A stretch of DNA of 64,000 bases from contig CALSMP010000005.1 in the NCBI GenBank assembly GCA_943787485.1, forward strand, positions 62,001 through 126,000. The letters are read 5' to 3'. Positions 25,293 to 37,049 of the stretch are shown here, piece by piece. The stretch is from an uncultured Luminiphilus sp. (GTDB lineage Bacteria; Pseudomonadota; Gammaproteobacteria; Pseudomonadales; Halieaceae). Positions within the stretch are counted from its first letter, which is position 1, and each line of letters starts with the position of its first letter. The translations under genes and the position numbers were made by a program. The notes below the pieces were generated by a model. The model made no database searches. It was not told the DNA's origin and was given only the letters and a program-made list of their open reading frames with translations.

Positions 25293-27707
25293 CTAATGCG
25301 CGGGGGGGCGAACCTCAGTCTCTGCAGTGTCTATCGCGCTAGATGATACCGCCGGGTCAGCTAAGTAGGCTTCATCCGACAGAGGATCTGGAACACGCTC
25401 AAGTGCTACCGCCAAGACTTCATCGATCCACTTCACGGCTTTGATATCGAGATTGCCCATGATGTTATCGGGGATCTCGGCGAGATCACGTTCGTTCTCT
25501 TTCGGAATAATCACTGTTTTAATACCGCCCCTGCGAGCCGCGAGTAGCTTCTCTTTCAGGCCCCCGATTGGGAGCACCTCGCCCCTCAAGGTGATTTCAC
25601 CGGTCATGGCCACATCCGCTCTCACAGGAATCTGTGTGGCGATGCTTACCAGCGCCGTGCACATGGCAATACCCGCGGACGGACCGTCTTTTGGGGTTGC
25701 ACCCTCGGGTACATGGATATGCACATCATGCCGGTCATGGTAAGCCGCTGGCACACCGAGCTGCTGGGATCGAGACCGCACTACCGTCATGGCTGCCTGG
25801 ATAGATTCCTGCATGACATCACCGAGGGAGCCCGTCTTGACCTGACGCCCCTTACCGGCGACTGCGGCGGCCTCAATGGTAAGCAGCTCTCCGCCTACAG
25901 AGGTCCAGGCGAGGCCTGTTACCTGACCCACATGATTTTCTTCCTCGGCGATACCAAAATTAAACTTTCTCACGCCAAGGAGATCAGCCAGCAGTTCACT
26001 ATCGACTGTCAGCGGCCCCTGTGATTCTCCGGTCGCAAATCGCTTGACCATTTTTCGGCACACTTTCGCGATCTCTCGCTCGAGGGCTCTTACTCCAGCC
26101 TCTCGCGTGTAATAACGGATGACGTCGAGCAATCCCTGCTCGTCGATCGTCATTTCACCCTGCTTTAATCCGTTCTGTCGCAGCTGCTTCGGTAGCAGGT
26201 AACGCGCACAAATATTGAGCTTCTCATCTTCCGTGTAGCCCGGCAGCCTGATCACCTCCATTCTATCGAGCAGAGGCCCCGGTATATTCATGGTGTTTGA
26301 CGTACAAACAAACATAACGTCAGAAAGATCGTAGTCGACCTCAAGATAATGGTCATTGAAGGCATGATTCTGTTCTGGATCGAGCACTTCCAGCATCGCT
26401 GACGCGGGATCGCCTCGGTGATCCATCCCCATCTTGTCTATTTCGTCGAGGAGAAACAGCGGATTTCGCACACCCGACTTGGCCATTTTCTGAAGTAACT
26501 TTCCAGGCATTGAGCCAATATAAGTTCTTCTGTGGCCACGAATTTCAGCCTCATCGCGCACCCCGCCCAACGCCATACGAACGAATTTTCGATTAGTGGC
26601 GCGCGCCATGGATTCCCCGAGAGACGTTTTACCCACTCCCGGTGGCCCCACCAAGCAAAGCACAGGCCCTTTAATCTTGCGAACACGCTTTTGGACCGCA
26701 AGATACTCTAGGATTCGATCCTTTACTTCTTCCAGGCCGTAATGGTCCTCGTTGAGAATCTTAGCTGCACGGGGTAGATCGTGCTTTATCTTACTGCGCT
26801 TCTTCCACGGTACGCTGACCATCCAATCAATGTAGCCACGAACAACCGAGGCTTCCGCCGACATTGGCGACATCATTTTAAGCTTGCTCAGTTCCGCCAC
26901 AGCTTTTGACCGCGCTTCCTCCGGCATCTGAGCCTCGTCGATACGCGCTTGGAGGTCGTCAACTTCGTTGGGGGCGTCATCCATTTCCCCAAGCTCTTTT
27001 TGAATCGCCTTCATCTGCTCATTGAGATAATACTCCCGCTGGCTTTTCTCCATCTGTTTCTTTACCCGACCTCGGATTCGCTTCTCGACCTGAAAAAGGT
27101 CGATTTCTGCGTCCATGAGACCAAGCAGATGGTTGAGGCGTTCGCGCAATGAGGCGATTTCCAGGATGCGCTGCTTTTCTTCCAAGTCTACGCTCATGTG
27201 AGCGGCGATGGTGTCAGCCAAGCGGCTGGGTTCGTCGATTCCGGACAGCGAAGTCAGCACTTCGGTGGGCACTTTCTTACTCATACCCACATACTTCTCG
27301 AACTGCTCAACAAGCGTATTGACGAGCTCCTTTGCCTCGTCTGCTAACAGCTCCTCGGTTTCAATTTGCCGGCAATGGGCTATCGTGAAGTCCCCGTCGT
27401 CGTTCATCGATTCAATCGCGGCGCGAAACTCCCCTTCGACAAGAACCTTGATGGTGCCATCAGGCAGCTTGAGAAGTTGCAAAATATTGGAGACCGTGCC
27501 GACCTGGTAAAGATCGTCGACACTCGGGGCGTCGTCAGATGCATTGCGCTGCGCAACCAGCAGAACCTGCTTGTCACCCCGCATAGCCTCTTCTAGCGCT
27601 TCGATCGACTTTTCGCGACCCACAAAAAGTGGCAGCACCATGTGGGGATATACCACAACGTCTCTAAGGGGCAATAGGGGCAGCTCGGTGGCAACGACGT
27701 CAGTCAT
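25293..27707 (-). CDS. lon: ATP-dependent protease Lon
   Basis: Lon is the cytoplasmic AAA+ serine protease for misfolded and regulatory proteins. The 804-residue protein has the N-terminal LAN domain (LPLLPLRDVVVYPHM), a Walker A GPPGVGKTSLG near residue 355, Walker B LFLLDEIDKM, and the protease domain with Ser677 in DGPSAG and a lysine about 43 residues later in GGLKEKLLAA. A heat-shock-type promoter stands upstream at 27735-27762. Gene order clpX-lon-hupB is conserved. Confidence 0.97.
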   Translation of the reverse strand: MTDVVATELPLLPLRDVVVYPHMVLPLFVGREKSIEALEEAMRGDKQVLLVAQRNASDDAPSVDDLYQVGTVSNILQLLKLPDGTIKVLVEGEFRAAIESMNDDGDFTIAHCRQIETEELLADEAKELVNTLVEQFEKYVGMSKKVPTEVLTSLSGIDEPSRLADTIAAHMSVDLEEKQRILEIASLRERLNHLLGLMDAEIDLFQVEKRIRGRVKKQMEKSQREYYLNEQMKAIQKELGEMDDAPNEVDDLQARIDEAQMPEEARSKAVAELSKLKMMSPMSAEASVVRGYIDWMVSVPWKKRSKIKHDLPRAAKILNEDHYGLEEVKDRILEYLAVQKRVRKIKGPVLCLVGPPGVGKTSLGESMARATNRKFVRMALGGVRDEAEIRGHRRTYIGSMPGKLLQKMAKSGVRNPLFLLDEIDKMGMDHRGDPASAMLEVLDPEQNHAFNDHYLEVDYDLSDVMFVCTSNTMNIPGPLLDRMEVIRLPGYTEDEKLNICARYLLPKQLRQNGLKQGEMTIDEQGLLDVIRYYTREAGVRALEREIAKVCRKMVKRFATGESQGPLTVDSELLADLLGVRKFNFGIAEEENHVGQVTGLAWTSVGGELLTIEAAAVAGKGRQVKTGSLGDVMQESIQAAMTVVRSRSQQLGVPAAYHDRHDVHIHVPEGATPKDGPSAGIAMCTALVSIATQIPVRADVAMTGEITLRGEVLPIGGLKEKLLAARRGGIKTVIIPKENERDLAEIPDNIMGNLDIKAVKWIDEVLAVALERVPDPLSDEAYLADPAVSSSAIDTAETEVRPPAH

Positions 27708-27734
27708 AAAAATCTCCGGATCTCTCCCCAGTAT

Positions 27735-27762
27735 ATGGGGATACTACGCGGATTTTGCAACC
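27735..27762 (-). promoter_or_regulatory. Candidate sigma-32 heat-shock promoter of lon
   Basis: On the minus strand GTTGCAAAA (from 27762) is followed, 13 nt after TTGCAAA, by CCCCAT (27740-27735), close to the sigma-32 pattern CTTGAAA-N13-CCCCAT. It lies about 30 nt before the lon ATG, between clpX and lon. E. coli lon also has a heat-shock promoter. Confidence 0.6.
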
Positions 27763-27810
27763 GCGGCCCAACAGAAAAAAGGGCTCCTAGGCCAGTTGGC
27801 CAGAACTCGG

Positions 27811-29091
<1,281 letters not shown>

Positions 29092-29188
29092 TACGTCCTT
29101 CCTAGCTAGGGCTTTCGCATAGAGTTACAGCCCAAACCTTGATCGGTTTCTGGCCGTAATGCAAGTCTTGGGGCTAAATTGGGCCGTA

Positions 29189-29824
29189 TCAGGCGTCGGG
29201 CGCCGCTGCCCGGCTGTTGACCACTTCATCGACGAGGCCGTAGTCACGGCTTTGCTCGGCGTCCATAAAGCGGTCACGCTCGGTGTCACGCTCGATAACA
29301 TCAAGCGGTTGACCGGTGTGCTCGGCCATAAGCCGGTTCAGGCGTTCGCGGATAATAAGGATCTCCTTTGCCTGAATGTCGATATCGGTCGCCTGTCCCT
29401 GCGCACCGCCTGATGGCTGGTGAATCATCGTTCTCGCATTGGGCAGGATGTAGCGTTTGCCTTTGGCACCACCACTCAACAAAAAAGCGCCCATCGATGC
29501 CGCCTGCCCCAAACACATAGTGCTGACGTCAGGCTTGATGAACTGCATGGTGTCGTAAATTGACAGACCCGCTGTGACCGAACCGCCAGGGCTGTTGATG
29601 TAAAGATGGATGTCTTTGTCAGGGTTTTCTGACTCCAGAAACAGCAATTGGGCAACAATCAGATTGGCCATGTTGTCTTCCACCGGCCCGACCGCAAAGA
29701 TCACGCGTTCTTTAAGCAGCCGGGAATAGATGTCAAAGGAGCGCTCGCCTCTGGACGTTTGCTCGATGACCATCGGGATTAGCCCGAGATTATCTACTCG
29801 CTGTGGTGCTGTGTCGTAACTCAT
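29189..29824 (-). CDS. clpP: ATP-dependent Clp protease proteolytic subunit ClpP
   Basis: The 211-residue serine protease forms the barrel partner of ClpX. The catalytic serine is in [11 protein letters not shown], the histidine in [10 protein letters not shown], and the aspartate in the following [11 protein letters not shown] region. A short propeptide-like stretch precedes [19 protein letters not shown]. The gene begins 23 nt after the trigger-factor stop, so the two are probably co-transcribed. Confidence 0.97.
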   Translation of the reverse strand: MSYDTAPQRVDNLGLIPMVIEQTSRGERSFDIYSRLLKERVIFAVGPVEDNMANLIVAQLLFLESENPDKDIHLYINSPGGSVTAGLSIYDTMQFIKPDVSTMCLGQAASMGAFLLSGGAKGKRYILPNARTMIHQPSGGAQGQATDIDIQAKEILIIRERLNRLMAEHTGQPLDVIERDTERDRFMDAEQSRDYGLVDEVVNSRAAAPDA

Positions 29825-29847
29825 TGGTTTCCTCTCGTTGGTCCGGG

Positions 29848-31173
29848 TCAGCCCTGTGAGGGGCGCGCCGCTGCCAGCGCATCTTGGTAAGAACTCGCCT
29901 TTTCTTCAATCACAGCCGTCTCGAGAACCTTCTCCACAACCTGGTCTTCAAGCACTCGGGATTCGATCTGTCCCAATTGCTCGTTTTCTGAATAATACCA
30001 GTTGATCACCTCTTGGGGGTCTTGATACGTAGAGGCTATATCCTCGATCAGCTCCTTAACTTTAGCGGGATCGGCGCGCAACTCCATCTTGCCAATCATT
30101 TCACCCAGCAATAAACCCAACCTAACGCGACGCTCGGCCTGCTCCTTGAACATTTCGTCGGGCAACAACGACTTGAGGTCCATCTCAGCGGAAGGTTGGC
30201 CTCCAAACTGCTGGAACATCTGGCCTCGCATCCCATCAACCTCTTGGGCTATTAGACTACCGGGAACATCGATATCGGCATGCGCTGCCAAAATAGCATC
30301 CATCACCTGGTTTTTGGTGTGGGTTTGCACCGCATTACGAAGCTCGCGCTCCATGTTTTTCTTCACTTCGTCGCGGAAGACGGATTCACCCCCCTCCTCG
30401 ACACCGTAGCTTTGGAACAGCTCGTCATCGAGTGGTGCCAACTCCAACTGCTTGACTGCCTTACAGCTGATCTTGAACTGAGCTGCGACCCCCTGAAGCT
30501 CTTCACTGCCGTAGTCGTCGGGGAAGGTCACATCAAGAGTTTTTTCCTCACCGGCCTTCATGCCGATAATTCCCTCTTCAAACCCAGGGATCATTTTGCC
30601 TTGGCCCAACTCCAGGGTTTGGTCTTCCGCTGTACCGCCTTCAAATGCCTCACCATCCCGCGTTCCTACAAAATCTACGACAACGGTGTCTCCCGACTCG
30701 GCTGCCTGATCGACTTCTTTTAACTCGCCGCGCTGCTTACGAAATATTTCGATGATGTCATCTACATCTGCGTCCGTGACCTCGGCCACTGGTTTTTCAA
30801 CGGTAAACCCGGCAACCTCTTTGATCTCGAGACTTGGAAATATCTCAAACGTCGCGGTGTACTCAACATCTTTGCCCGCCTCGAAGTTTCTGGCTTCGAT
30901 GCGTGGCTGCCCCGCTGGTCTGAGGTTTTCTGAGATGACCGCCTCCTGAAATGACTGACTGATGACCTCACCAATCACTTCCTGACGTACACCCGCTCCA
31001 AATCGCTGCTGCATCACCTTCATGGGCACCTTGCCCGGGCGAAAACCGGGGAGCCGCACATTCCTGGCAGCATCACGTAGCTTTTTCTCTACCGCGCCGT
31101 CGACACGATCTGAGGGAACGCCTACCGTCAGCCGGCGCTCCAACCCCGATGTTGTTTCGATGGAAACCCGCAT
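29848..31173 (-). CDS. tig: Trigger factor
   Basis: Trigger factor is the ribosome-bound chaperone and prolyl isomerase. The 441-residue protein shows the ribosome-docking signature GFRPGKVP (about residues 43-50), the FKBP-like domain ([20 protein letters not shown]) at about 160-245, and a helical C-terminal chaperone region. It is the first protein gene of the tig-clpP-clpX-lon group and follows tRNA-Leu on the same strand. Confidence 0.97.
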   Translation of the reverse strand: MRVSIETTSGLERRLTVGVPSDRVDGAVEKKLRDAARNVRLPGFRPGKVPMKVMQQRFGAGVRQEVIGEVISQSFQEAVISENLRPAGQPRIEARNFEAGKDVEYTATFEIFPSLEIKEVAGFTVEKPVAEVTDADVDDIIEIFRKQRGELKEVDQAAESGDTVVVDFVGTRDGEAFEGGTAEDQTLELGQGKMIPGFEEGIIGMKAGEEKTLDVTFPDDYGSEELQGVAAQFKISCKAVKQLELAPLDDELFQSYGVEEGGESVFRDEVKKNMERELRNAVQTHTKNQVMDAILAAHADIDVPGSLIAQEVDGMRGQMFQQFGGQPSAEMDLKSLLPDEMFKEQAERRVRLGLLLGEMIGKMELRADPAKVKELIEDIASTYQDPQEVINWYYSENEQLGQIESRVLEDQVVEKVLETAVIEEKASSYQDALAAARPSQG

Positions 31174-31241
31174 TAAAATCTCCTGAAATCTTGATCTAAA
31201 TCGCTGACACTATGTTTTGCAGACGCTCCGACGCCCCAAAA

Positions 31242-31326
<85 letters not shown>

Positions 31327-31907
31327 AGAACCACAAACACAGAGCAACTCGGCGCTTGACGCCAAATCTGAGGGCGCGGATATTCGCACAGGCTCCGGTT
31401 GCATGCAATGGCGAGGACTACACAAACTGCGGGCTCTCATCCGGCCACCCTCTGCCCGTAATAGCCCTGCTCATATTAAATATAAAAAACAGTGAGTTAG
31501 CATCATTTGATAAAGCCATTTAGAAGTACGTACGTGTCACATTGAACGCAGTCAACAACCGTATTTCCAGCCCAAAACAAACTCAAACTGCGAATAGCGC
31601 TGGACACCGCTACCCAATCGGGCATACTGAGGATGTCGTCTGGCCACTAGCGCAGTCAGTCGATGCTGGACATCCCAAGTGTTCAGCGAGGGCCCTGCCT
31701 CTAGAAGCAGGCCTTCAAATTTTATACTCCTTCGAGTCTTTGGTTGGGCCCCTCCGGGGCCCTTTTTACTTTTCGTGCGCTCTCGTTTTCGCGCTCTCCA
31801 GTGTTGGGAGAACGCTCGGCAGTCACGAGGAGGACCGTCGCTAAGCCTCAGGCCTGACTCTGGACAGTTTATGCATGCCGTGCTCGGAACCCCCGCGTCG
31901 AGAGGGA
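31327..31907. other. 581-nt intergenic region between tRNA-Leu and pilZ
   Basis: I see no convincing protein gene here: the possible frames lack family similarity, and one of them simply covers the tRNA. The stretch must hold the tRNA-Leu promoter at its left end. Near the middle is a strong rightward terminator (31746-31767), which implies a short rightward transcript of unknown nature. A near-palindrome CCTGCCTCTAGAAGCAGG lies about 50 nt before it. No tatD gene, which often follows pilZ in relatives, is present. Confidence 0.5.
31746..31767 (+). terminator. Strong orphan terminator
   Basis: GGGCCCC (31746-31752) pairs perfectly with GGGGCCC (31756-31762) around TCC, followed by five T. 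It is oriented rightward, yet no rightward gene lies upstream, so it may end a small RNA. On the other strand no T tract follows, so it is not a clear terminator for pilZ. Confidence 0.65.
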
Positions 31908-32252
31908 CTACATCGTGTGGGTCGGACGCTCCGAATTCAGTGCACCCCCTAAGTGATTTTCAATCTTGGCGTTTGCCGAGGTATCTTGCGAGGAAAACTG
32001 AACACCCACTCCAGCCTCTCGATTTCCTTGAGCGCCAGAGGGTGTCACCCATACGACCCTGCCTGCTATGGGGATTTTCTCAGGGTCGTCCATAAGTGTG
32101 AGCAACATAAACACTTCATCGCCGATGCTGTAGGGCTTCGGTGTGGGGACAAAGAGGCCGCCGTTTTCCAAAAAAGGCATGTAGGCAGCATAGAGCACAG
32201 CCTTGTCCTTGATCGTCAGCGAGAGAATGCCCTGTCTATTATCTTCACTCAT
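31908..32252 (-). CDS. pilZ: PilZ domain protein
   Basis: The 114-residue protein matches the PilZ of type IV pilus assembly, identified by its LENGGLFVPTPKPYSIGDEVFMLL core, the VVWVTP strand and GVGVQF. This subgroup is needed for pilus biogenesis and usually lacks the RxxxR arginines for cyclic-di-GMP; I see no such motif at the N-terminus. It follows holB by 57 nt, the usual order in pseudomonads and relatives. Confidence 0.88.
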   Translation of the reverse strand: MSEDNRQGILSLTIKDKAVLYAAYMPFLENGGLFVPTPKPYSIGDEVFMLLTLMDDPEKIPIAGRVVWVTPSGAQGNREAGVGVQFSSQDTSANAKIENHLGGALNSERPTHTM

Positions 32253-32309
32253 GACGCCCCCCTAACATGAAAGCGCGCTAAATCCCTAGCTAGCATAACA
32301 CGCAGCGTG

Positions 32310-33269
32310 TCAAGCCGATATGCTTCCCAGTAGTTGACAACAGTCTCTCACCATCAAGTCACGACTCAAGTTAAGTCCACGCCGATGCGCGGATAGAAAA
32401 CGAAGCACCTTGTCTCTCGCCCTTAAGGCGCGCTGTGCCAAACGACTATTCCCGGGCCGGCTTTCGCGAACACGGCTCTCCAAAGCCTGATTCATCAGTA
32501 ACAGCAGCGCATCAGGCTCCCATTTGTTGAGCTGGTCCGCCGCACTATTAGGGGTAATCTTGCCCTCAATAAGGCTGACACAAAGCGCTGCGGCAGTCTC
32601 CCATTCGTCAAGAAGATTCAGCTCCAATAACTGCAATGCGGTCATGGGCTGCTCAGGCGCCAGCGCAATCGCTCGAGCACAGTCCGTCACGTTGAATTGA
32701 GAATGCTGCTCAAGCCACAGCCTCGACTCACTTTGAGTCGGAGATGGCAGGACAAAAGTTTGACACCGAGATCTGACCGTGGCCGGCAAGTCACCAGGTC
32801 TTTCAGACACCAGCAAAATGATTGCATTCCCCGATGGCTCTTCAAGGGTTTTCAGTAGAGCGTTAGCAGCGCCCGTCGTCATCGCCTCAGCCGGCGACAC
32901 AACAAGCACTTTACGCTCGCCATAGCCGGCGGTCTGCTGCAAAAAACGGATGGCATCTCTAACGGGATCAATACCTATTGCCCGCTTCCCCTCTTCCGGA
33001 CTCAGGTGGCGTAAATCGCCGTGGTTACCCGCCTGGAACAGTAAGCAACTGTCGCAGCGTCCACAGGCATGTCCTCGTTTGTTAACGCACAACAACTGCG
33101 CTGTCAGCCAGGAAGCACTCGCCGTTTTGCCCGTGCCCCGTGCTCCCGAAAGCAAGACCGCATGGGGAATTTTTCCTTGCGCGGCCAGGCCCACCAATCG
33201 CTCTATTGCCTCTCGATGCCAAGGCATTAGCGAGGTGGCTTGAGCCTCAGAAAGCGCCTGGTCATCCAT
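32310..33269 (-). CDS. holB: DNA polymerase III subunit delta'
   Basis: Delta' is the rigid stator of the sliding-clamp loader. The 319-residue protein shows the AAA+ fold with LLSGARGTGKTAS near residue 40, the four-cysteine zinc module (CVNKRGHACGRCDSC), the sensor region LLKTLEEPSGNAIILL and the SRC motif (TVRSRCQTF). The start overlaps the end of tmk by eight bases. Confidence 0.93.
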   Translation of the reverse strand: MDDQALSEAQATSLMPWHREAIERLVGLAAQGKIPHAVLLSGARGTGKTASASWLTAQLLCVNKRGHACGRCDSCLLFQAGNHGDLRHLSPEEGKRAIGIDPVRDAIRFLQQTAGYGERKVLVVSPAEAMTTGAANALLKTLEEPSGNAIILLVSERPGDLPATVRSRCQTFVLPSPTQSESRLWLEQHSQFNVTDCARAIALAPEQPMTALQLLELNLLDEWETAAALCVSLIEGKITPNSAADQLNKWEPDALLLLMNQALESRVRESRPGNSRLAQRALRARDKVLRFLSAHRRGLNLSRDLMVRDCCQLLGSISA

Positions 33270-33909
33270 GATCTAACCACCGCGTTAACTGGGCGTTTAA
33301 TGTGCTACTGACCTCCTCGAGTGATTTTGCCGCATCGACAACAATCCATCGCGCAGGCTCTGCCTTAGCACGGCTCAGGTACCCCTCCCTAACTCGATTG
33401 AAAAACGCAGCTTCCTCTAACTCAAAGCGGTCCAACTCGGCGCGTTTTTGGGCTCGTTCCAGCCCCACTAAAGGATCAAGGTCGAGTAGCACCGTCACAT
33501 CGGGTCGTCGCTTGCCTTGAACGAGTTGCTCAAGCGTCGCTATCGCTGGTAGGTCGATGCCTCGACCAAATCCCTGATAGGCATAGGTGGCGTCGGTGAA
33601 CCTATCACAAAGCACCCACTGGCCCGCGGCCAGTGCCGGTTCGATGACGGTGCTTATATGCTGTGCACGGGCCGCAAAAATCATGAGCAACTCGGCCATC
33701 GCCACGGGCGGTTCCAGTTCTGGATTAAGCAGCGATGTTCGCAGCATTTCACCTAGGGCCGTGCCACCGGGCTCACGCGTGATGCATACCTCGAGGCCGC
33801 GACTTTCCAAGATTGACTGTATCAACCCCATGTTAGTGGTTTTGCCGACGCCCTCCCCACCCTCTACGGTGATGAATCTGGCGCTGACTCGGTTTTCCTG
33901 AAGGCTCAT
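33262..33909 (-). CDS. tmk: Thymidylate kinase
   Basis: The enzyme phosphorylates dTMP to dTDP. The 215-residue protein has the P-loop VEGGEGVGKTTN, the DRF motif in LCDRFTDATYAYQG and the TREPGGT loop, all standard for TMK. It sits between mltG (8 nt upstream) and holB (overlapping), forming a compact operon with the fab cluster genes. Confidence 0.96.
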   Translation of the reverse strand: MSLQENRVSARFITVEGGEGVGKTTNMGLIQSILESRGLEVCITREPGGTALGEMLRTSLLNPELEPPVAMAELLMIFAARAQHISTVIEPALAAGQWVLCDRFTDATYAYQGFGRGIDLPAIATLEQLVQGKRRPDVTVLLDLDPLVGLERAQKRAELDRFELEEAAFFNRVREGYLSRAKAEPARWIVVDAAKSLEEVSSTLNAQLTRWLDHG

Positions 33910-33917
33910 ACCAAAAC

Positions 33918-34949
33918 CTAATTAGATGCGGGCGTTGATCGGTAATCTTCCCGGCGGTTGAGCTGGTAGCGTCGCACGTTTTCATTGTGCTCTTCCAGCG
34001 TTATGGCGAACGCGTGACGGCCATCACCCGTCGCAACAAAATACAAGCTCTCACCTTCCTTTGGGTGCAGTACCGCCCTAATACTATCTCGACCTGGCAG
34101 TGCAATAGGAGTCGGGGGAAGTCCCTTGTGCTGATAGGTGTTCCAAGGATTTTTAGCATCTCTCAAATGCTTCCGCGTCAAATTACCCCGGTACTCCTCA
34201 CCAAGGCCATAAATAACGGTTGGATCGGTTTGAAGCCTCATCCCCAGCCTGAGGCGCCGGGTGAACACACCGGCAATCTCCGGGCGCTCCTCAGCGACAG
34301 CAGTCTCACGCTCCACGATGGAGGCCAAAATAAGGGCTTCATACGGCGAAGCAACAGCAGCCGAAGACGCTCGTTCATTCCACTCCTGCTTCAAGACATC
34401 AAGCATCGATTGATGGGCTCGCCTGAGAATATCGAGGTCGCTGTCACCGGCAATGAACCGGTAGGTCTCGGGAAGAAACCAGCCTTCTAGACCGGTATCG
34501 AGCACTACCTCATTGCGCAGGCGCGCGTCATCCACGTCGGCGATCACCGATTGAAGCTTGGGTGTTTGGCTCAGTCGTGTTATCGCCTGTCTCAGGGTTA
34601 TACCCTCAGGCAGCGTAACGGAATAACTTATCACTTCTCCCCGACGCAATAACATCAGCAGGTCTGTTGCAGTGGCTTGAGCTGGAACTGTGTACTCACC
34701 GGCTTTAATGCCCCGATCCAACCCGTTCCATTGTGCCCATAAGGACACAAGCTTCGGGCGAGGAAGCCAGCCTTGGTCCGATGCTCGGCCAAGCACCCCG
34801 ATCAGGCTGTCACCCTTTTTTACCTCAAACACCCGATCCGAAGCCAGATTCGGTAGTGGCCGGGATAATTCGGCCTGAAGCCACATCCACCCAGCAACTA
34901 ATAGAAGGCAACAACCACAGACCGTCACAAGGAGTGCACGGTGTGTCAT
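33918..34949 (-). CDS. mltG: Endolytic murein transglycosylase MltG
   Basis: MltG cuts nascent peptidoglycan strands to stop their elongation. The 343-residue protein has one N-terminal membrane segment (LLVTVCGCCLLLVAGWMWL), a LysM-like stretch (FEVKKGDSLIGVL) and the YceG domain with the catalytic glutamate in ASIVERET, plus QTDPTVIYGLG and NPWNTY. The frame is open further upstream, but ATG 34949 overlaps the pabC stop in ATGA and puts the membrane anchor at the N-terminus. Confidence 0.94.
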   Translation of the reverse strand: MTHRALLVTVCGCCLLLVAGWMWLQAELSRPLPNLASDRVFEVKKGDSLIGVLGRASDQGWLPRPKLVSLWAQWNGLDRGIKAGEYTVPAQATATDLLMLLRRGEVISYSVTLPEGITLRQAITRLSQTPKLQSVIADVDDARLRNEVVLDTGLEGWFLPETYRFIAGDSDLDILRRAHQSMLDVLKQEWNERASSAAVASPYEALILASIVERETAVAEERPEIAGVFTRRLRLGMRLQTDPTVIYGLGEEYRGNLTRKHLRDAKNPWNTYQHKGLPPTPIALPGRDSIRAVLHPKEGESLYFVATGDGRHAFAITLEEHNENVRRYQLNRREDYRSTPASN

Positions 34950-35794
34950 CTTAAAGTCGCTCCACAATCGTTCCAATCGTGTATCAGCGGCCGCAACCGC
35001 TCTGCAGCCGCTGTCGAGGCAAAGCCTATATCCGCTACCGATTGAATCGAGCGAATGCCAACAACCGCGTTGCAAAGAAAAGCCTCATCGGCGCCCCGGG
35101 CGATCTCCTCGGTACATGGCTCCACCGCCACTTCATACCCCGCGCTTGTTGCCAGAGTGGAAAGAATCAACTCTCGGCGAGTGCCTGCTATCCCCATGTC
35201 ATCAACGGGTGGTGTCATCAATCGCGTACCCAATCTCAGAAATAAGTTACCGCTGCCCGCGGAAACCCAACGTCCTTCTGCCGAGCTCATTAACGCATCA
35301 TCGTAGCCCTGCTGATGCGCCCAAGATGTCGCAACGACTTGTTCTGCTCGGGCGAGAAGCTTGGCCCCGTGAAAGAAAGGCTGGGACGCATAGCAAATGG
35401 GCGCAATGCCCATTCGGGCTGGTGCGAGGGGCGGCTCAATCTCCCCAGGCACAAATCGAGACACCAGTCGAGTAGGAAGGCCCGACAAAGCCCTATAGCC
35501 CCGCGGTCCTGATCCCCGGGTAAGTGTGAGTCGCAGAACACCGCAGGCTTCCCAGTCAATCGCTCTAAGCCACTCTAGTGCGTCTAATAAGGCCTTTTCG
35601 GCGGTCTTTGCTGGTGAATCAAATCCGAGACAGGACAGTCCGGCGGCCAGGCGAGCGCGGTGGAGGGAAAAACAAGCGGGAAGGCCAGCCTTCACCCGCA
35701 TAGTCTCGAACGCACCGTCTGCAAGATTGAACCCGCGATCGTCTATTGGTACCTCGGCCCCCTCGACACCATCCACCCAGGAGCGTTCAGTCAT
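34946..35794 (-). CDS. pabC: Aminodeoxychorismate lyase
   Basis: PabC releases pyruvate from aminodeoxychorismate to give p-aminobenzoate for folate. The 282-residue fold-type IV PLP protein has DDRGFNLADGAFETMRV near residue 18 and the lysine block GAKLLARAEQVVA. The residues after it (RWVSAGSGNLFL) differ somewhat from the common EGTMSNLF form. I choose ATG 35794, 10 nt after the fabF stop; the frame extends upstream into fabF without meaning. It is distinct from the D-amino-acid transaminase at 15063. Confidence 0.88.
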   Translation of the reverse strand: MTERSWVDGVEGAEVPIDDRGFNLADGAFETMRVKAGLPACFSLHRARLAAGLSCLGFDSPAKTAEKALLDALEWLRAIDWEACGVLRLTLTRGSGPRGYRALSGLPTRLVSRFVPGEIEPPLAPARMGIAPICYASQPFFHGAKLLARAEQVVATSWAHQQGYDDALMSSAEGRWVSAGSGNLFLRLGTRLMTPPVDDMGIAGTRRELILSTLATSAGYEVAVEPCTEEIARGADEAFLCNAVVGIRSIQSVADIGFASTAAAERLRPLIHDWNDCGATLR

Positions 35795-35804
35795 ACCGGA
35801 GAGG

Positions 35805-37049
35805 TCAGCCGGTGAAACGGCTAAAGATGAGCGACCCGTTGGTTCCGCCAAAACCGAACGAGTTACTGAGGGCGTGGTCAATCCGCCGCTCTTGCGCTGT
35901 GTTAGGAACGTAATTGAGGTCGCACCCCTCACTTGGTGTTTCTAGATTGATTGTTGGGGGCGCCACGCCATCACGGACTGCCAGGATACTAAACACGGCT
36001 TCCACCGCTCCAGCTGCGCCCAAGAGGTGTCCTATCATGGACTTCGTCGAGCTCACGGCAACGTCACCTGCTACCGATCCGAACACAGATTTGACCGCCA
36101 TCGTCTCGGCCAAATCGCCTGCCAAGGTCGAGGTGCCGTGGGCATTGATATACCCCACCGCCTCTGGATCCAAACCCGCGTCGGCCAAAGCATTGGCCAT
36201 CGACGTAGCCGCACCGCGTCCGTTCTCTGGTGGCGATGTCATGTGATAGGCATCGCCGCTCATGCCAAACCCGGTAACTTCTGCATAAATCTCGGCGCCA
36301 CGGGCTCGCGCTGTATCGAGCGATTCCAGAAGGAGAACCGCGGCGCCATCACCCAGTACAAATCCATCGCGATCCGCATCCCAAGGGCGCGAAGCGGCCT
36401 GCGGATCATCATTACGGGTGGAAAGTGCCCTCGCCGCGGCGAAACCACCGAGACCTACCGGGGTAGTTGCCATCTCTGCTCCCCCTACCAACATGGCGTC
36501 GGCATCTCCCGATGCAATGAGTCTTGCGCCTAAACCGATGTTGTGGGTTCCCGTGGTGCAAGCGGTAACGACAGCGAGGTTTGGTCCTCGCATGTTGTAC
36601 ATGACGCTTAGGTTACCGCTGATCATATTGATGATGGCACCGGGCACAAAAAACGGAGACATCTTGCGTGGGCCGGTTGTGTTGATCACCTCATTGCTTC
36701 TTTCGATGGATCCTATTCCGCCGATGCCCGAGCCAATCGCACAGCCTACCCGCTGGCAATTTTCATCAGTCACCTCAAAGCCACTGTCACGCAGTGCCTG
36801 AATGCCAGCGACCATTCCGAACTGAATGAACGGATCCATACGCTTAGCGTCTTTAGTCGGAATGTAGCCTTCTGCGCTGAAATCCTTTACCGAGCAGCTA
36901 AAGCGGGTAGTGAACGCGTCGGTATCAAATGCGGTAATCGGCGCCGCGCCGCTCACGCCTTGCGTGATAGCCGACCAACTGCTCGCCACATCCAAGCCCA
37001 CCGGCGTAACGGCGCCCAGGCCGGTAACAACGACCCGATGTCCTTTCAT
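35805..37049 (-). CDS. fabF: 3-oxoacyl-ACP synthase II (KAS II)
   Basis: FabF elongates acyl-ACP by condensation with malonyl-ACP. The 414-residue protein has the active-site cysteine in [10 protein letters not shown], the two histidines in [11 protein letters not shown] and [12 protein letters not shown], and the [10 protein letters not shown] ending. ATG 37049 ([10 protein letters not shown]) gives the standard length; the frame opens eight codons earlier. A terminator lies between acpP and fabF. Confidence 0.95.
   Translation of the reverse strand: MKGHRVVVTGLGAVTPVGLDVASSWSAITQGVSGAAPITAFDTDAFTTRFSCSVKDFSAEGYIPTKDAKRMDPFIQFGMVAGIQALRDSGFEVTDENCQRVGCAIGSGIGGIGSIERSNEVINTTGPRKMSPFFVPGAIINMISGNLSVMYNMRGPNLAVVTACTTGTHNIGLGARLIASGDADAMLVGGAEMATTPVGLGGFAAARALSTRNDDPQAASRPWDADRDGFVLGDGAAVLLLESLDTARARGAEIYAEVTGFGMSGDAYHMTSPPENGRGAATSMANALADAGLDPEAVGYINAHGTSTLAGDLAETMAVKSVFGSVAGDVAVSSTKSMIGHLLGAAGAVEAVFSILAVRDGVAPPTINLETPSEGCDLNYVPNTAQERRIDHALSNSFGFGGTNGSLIFSRFTG

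Noticed and set aside
31542-31844. A 100-residue rightward reading frame
   Set aside because: It starts at TTG with no clear ribosome site, runs through the terminator hairpin and has no recognisable similarity.
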